This document shows positions 5,303-6,078 of a stretch of 6,078 nt of DNA, in pieces. Numbering within the stretch: the stretch's first letter is position 1; the number at the start of each line of letters is the position of its first letter. The stretch is from G039029935 sp039029935 (GTDB taxonomy: Bacteria > Chloroflexota > Anaerolineae > Caldilineales > Caldilineaceae). Both the position numbers and the translations under genes were made by a program. A model generated the notes under the pieces. It did not search any database. It had not been told where the DNA came from and was given only the letters and a program-made list of their open reading frames with translations. The stretch spans positions 1-6,078 of the forward strand of contig JBCCFC010000862.1 of assembly GCA_039029935.1 (NCBI GenBank), written 5' to 3'.

Positions 5303-5315
5303 TTGATTTTTGATA

Positions 5316-5344
5316 AGGATAGTCTATCTGTTCTGTTGTGTCAA
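5316..5344 (-). promoter_or_regulatory. Candidate sigma70-type promoter of the Rpn relic
   Basis: On the minus strand a perfect -35 TTGACA (5339-5344) is followed after 17 nt by TATCCT (5316-5321), which matches 4 of 6 positions of the -10 consensus. Transcription would start near 5309 and give a leader of about 100 nt that contains the 5231-5302 inverted repeat. It begins 24 nt downstream of the stop codon of the neighbouring surface-protein gene, so the Rpn gene is probably its own transcription unit. Confidence 0.5.
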
Positions 5345-5367
5345 ATCACTCTAATCATAATTACCCA

Positions 5368-6063
5368 CTACCGAGTAATCAGTGGCAAGAAACGTCGCCA
5401 AATCGGTGTTGTGGTTGGAATGAAGAGGTTGTTGCCCGCACCTGCTGTCAACACCAACAGGTCAACCTCATCCGCATTGCGAATCACCAACTGAATGTTC
5501 TCACCCGTAATTTGGTGGTCAATACGCCCACTGACCGCCTCAATGATGAAGGTGATATGCTGTTCACCTGTCAGCAATGGACCGACGATGAACCATTGGC
5601 CGTTGCGTTCGAAAAGCTCAAAGCCACTGTTGGTGGGGAGTTGAGCGAGGGTGGCTTCGGGGTTAAAGATGACATAGCCCTGTGTACCCGTCTCGTCAGG
5701 TGTAGGCAGGATGAGGTGATAGGTGGCGATGTCGAGCGCACTGCCTTGGTTGACAAAGCGGAAGTGGATGGCAGCGGTGTCACCATCACGCAGTTCATAG
5801 GTAGCGGTCTGTCCGCTCGCATCGTCGTCACCAATAGGCGCGGCTTCATTCGGGTTGCCAATCACCGCAGGGATGGCTTGGGGACGGAGCGTCCTCTTAG
5901 GGGTAGGTTTTTCGATATGGGCGTAAAAATGGGGCAAAATGGCAGCAATTCCCGCAGAACAGATGTGGCGCTCAGCCAGAAGGCTCGGACTTGGATTTAG
6001 TGTAAAAAAGAAAAGAATATTCACAAAAATCCCCGAATACAACATAAGACAGTTCTTGAACAC
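5368..6063 (-). CDS. Exported protein of unknown function with C-terminal FLPLITR
   Basis: No domain is recognised with confidence. The N-terminus (about residues 7-30) has a hydrophobic core, GIFVNILFFFTL, then NPSPSLLAE, consistent with a signal peptide cleaved near LLA-ER. Residues about 60-205 look like an all-beta extracellular domain rich in T, G, D and N, with alternating strands such as TAAIHFRFVNQG, TYHLILPTP and GQWFIVGPL. This suggests an Ig-like or adhesion-type fold, which is inference. The last residues, IWRRFLPLITR, resemble an aromatic/aliphatic-LPL-x-R ending I recall from many Chloroflexota secreted proteins. The marked start is a GTG at 6063 without a ribosome-binding site; ATG at 6045 is an alternative, and the frame remains open to the right edge, so the true start may lie outside. 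Codon use at the N-terminus is more AT-rich than in the rest. Confidence 0.7.
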   Translation of the reverse strand: MFKNCLMLYSGIFVNILFFFTLNPSPSLLAERHICSAGIAAILPHFYAHIEKPTPKRTLRPQAIPAVIGNPNEAAPIGDDDASGQTATYELRDGDTAAIHFRFVNQGSALDIATYHLILPTPDETGTQGYVIFNPEATLAQLPTNSGFELFERNGQWFIVGPLLTGEQHITFIIEAVSGRIDHQITGENIQLVIRNADEVDLLVLTAGAGNNLFIPTTTPIWRRFLPLITR

Positions 6064-6078
6064 GCATGTAAAGAAAAC

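Overview
The window looks like a bacterial chromosome segment, most likely from Chloroflexota (Anaerolineae/Caldilineae type). That placement is an inference from four things: a Tat-type lipoprotein sugar-binding protein with a Pro/Gly/Glu linker, intergenic spacers filled with degenerate short tandem repeats in inverted pairs, an Rpn/PD-(D/E)XK nuclease relic, and a secreted protein ending in FLPLITR, which resembles C-termini I recall from Chloroflexota exported proteins. All supported genes are on the minus strand; the long plus-strand reading frames are antisense shadows.

Read in the direction of transcription (right to left), the window starts with a secreted or surface protein of unknown function (6063-5368, possibly starting beyond the right edge). 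Next comes a decayed Rpn-family nuclease gene (5206-4493) that keeps its N- and C-terminal parts in one frame but has lost the catalytic core and carries a stop codon. It has its own good promoter candidate and a leader that can fold on itself. A strong 16-bp stem with T-tracts on both sides and an adjacent 24-bp perfect palindrome (4414-4484) insulate it from the next unit.

The main unit is a probable four-gene operon: extracellular solute-binding lipoprotein (4283-2886), MalF-like ABC permease (2722-1814), small cupin (1593-1126) and PhyH-like Fe(II)/2-oxoglutarate dioxygenase (1112-210). The binding protein and permease would import a sugar or similar organic solute, and the two small metal-dependent enzymes may modify it or a derivative. 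The substrate cannot be read from the sequence. The second permease and the ATPase usual for this importer class are not in the window.

The most unusual content is non-coding. The spacers on either side of the permease gene are each filled by a degenerate 7-9 nt tandem repeat on one side and its reverse complement on the other, giving long imperfect hairpins with the same architecture but unrelated repeat words. Downstream of the dioxygenase gene lies a compact cluster of seven small hairpins from four sequence families, three of them in an exact 35-bp period that reaches the stop codon.
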